A stretch of DNA of 5,941 bases from NCBI GenBank assembly GCA_024641205.1, contig JAHEDM010000180.1, positions 1 to 5,941 of the forward strand. Reading direction: 5' to 3'. A program made the translations under genes and the position numbers. The stretch is from Actinomycetes bacterium. GTDB lineage: Bacteria > Actinomycetota > Acidimicrobiia > Spongiisociales > UBA4744. This document shows, piece after piece, positions 5,484-5,941 of this stretch; the stretch's first letter is position 1; each line of letters begins with the position of its first letter. The notes below the pieces were generated by a model. That model saw nothing but the letters and a program-made list of their open reading frames with translations. It ran no database searches and was not told the DNA's origin.

Positions 5484-5499
5484 ATTACCTCAGGATGTC

Positions 5500-5941
5500 T
5501 CACCGGCTCTCGCAGTTGGGAACAGGCAAGGCCGGCAGGTCGATCCATTCGGTCGGGAAGTCGGCCAAGCGAAGCCCGGCAACATGCGGGTCGCTACGCA
5601 GCGATTCGAGGGTCGCGACGGGAACTTCCGCCTGGACGGCTTCGAGGAGCACCCCCGGTTGGCGAAGAGCGATAGCTTCTTGTTCCATGACCGCGAACGC
5701 ATCCAGCGGCGTCTGAGCACCCGTCACCGGCGTTGAGCTGTTCTCCATCTCTTCTCGCAGACGCTGCGCCCGCTCGACCCCATCCAGGTAGGCAAATCGA
5801 CTGGCGGTATCTGTGGGCCAATCGTCGATCCCCGGGAAACAGAGGTAATCGGTCCGCCAGGCGGCGATCAGGACCGCACCGTGCCCGCCTGCGACCTGCT
5901 CCACTCCTGACAAATCCAGTGGATCGACAAAGATGAGCCCC
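5500..5941 (-). CDS. unrecognised protein, C-terminal 146 residues, 5' end outside the window
   Basis: The frame is open from the right edge to TGA at 5502-5500. It begins in mid-protein with GLIFVDPLDL, so the TTG at 5913 is probably internal. The visible part is cytoplasmic in character, rich in Asp, Glu and Trp, with no membrane segment. A hydrophobic strand (LIFVDP) and a second one (HGAVLIAAW) are followed by a Trp/Pro/Asp-rich segment (FPGIDDWPTD). An acidic helix (VERAQRLREEME) comes next, then predicted helices and strands to the end. The alternation of strand and helix suggests an alpha/beta fold. I do not recognise the family and assign no function. It converges on the SRPBCC gene across the 358-base gap. 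The coding call rests on the open frame to the edge, sensible composition and lack of a better frame. Confidence 0.75.
   Translation of the reverse strand, partial: GLIFVDPLDLSGVEQVAGGHGAVLIAAWRTDYLCFPGIDDWPTDTASRFAYLDGVERAQRLREEMENSSTPVTGAQTPLDAFAVMEQEAIALRQPGVLLEAVQAEVPVATLESLRSDPHVAGLRLADFPTEWIDLPALPVPNCESR

Larger units (their letters stand above)
5142..5499. other. 358-base convergent intergenic gap without a convincing gene
   Basis: No reading frame here has a ribosome site or recognisable product. The minus-strand frame open across it continues antisense through the SRPBCC gene. A 54-codon frame from ATG 5179 on + has no Shine-Dalgarno and a low-complexity, Ser/Arg-rich product. The gap is unusually long for this window and holds several perfect or near-perfect hairpins, listed separately. 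The minus-strand frame between about 5340 and 5190 has mildly coding-like third-position GC, so a decayed gene cannot be excluded. Confidence 0.6.

Noticed and set aside
1..5941. Mobile element, CRISPR array, toxin-antitoxin or defence system
   Set aside because: No transposase, integrase, nuclease, repeat-spacer array or paired small toxin gene is visible. Gene content is metabolic, transport and unknown.

Overview
The window is dense, GC-rich bacterial DNA (I estimate about 60% GC) with frequent GTG and TTG starts. The clearest gene is an inositol-3-phosphate synthase of the short actinobacterial type, very close to what I recall of mycobacterial Ino1. It occurs with a DUF3352-type protein, an AzlCD pair and a strong AAGGAGGTGA ribosome-binding site. 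This points to Actinomycetota; a deep lineage such as Acidimicrobiia is a guess from gene content. No insertion sequence, phage gene, CRISPR array, rRNA or conventional tRNA was seen.

Layout, left to right. A DUF3352-like gene on + enters from the left edge and ends at 1428. It converges on a two-gene minus-strand unit: a four-helix membrane protein (1894-2286) overlapping a small lipoprotein (1490-1903). A 152-base divergent spacer leads to ino1 on + (2448-3557). ino1 converges, with one base between stop codons, on the minus-strand azlC-azlD operon (3559-4528). A 157-base divergent spacer leads to a SRPBCC/START-fold protein on + (4686-5141). A 358-base gap without a convincing gene follows, rich in hairpins. 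The last gene, on - (5500-5941), runs off the right edge and is not recognised.

The genes do not form one pathway. ino1 makes the inositol phosphate used for phosphatidylinositol and mycothiol in actinobacteria. azlCD is a branched-chain amino-acid exporter. The lipoprotein and the four-helix protein are probably co-expressed at the membrane with unknown role. The strand alternates in single genes or pairs, so each convergent junction needs a terminator, and each one carries a dyad.

I do not see a clear new defence or mobile system. The most unusual items are non-coding: a hairpin containing both stop codons at the ino1/azlD junction, a 61-base spacer entirely filled by inverted repeats at 1429-1489, and a cloverleaf-like fold with a T-arm-like element in the 5142-5499 gap. 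The last may be chance or a decayed tRNA-like sequence.
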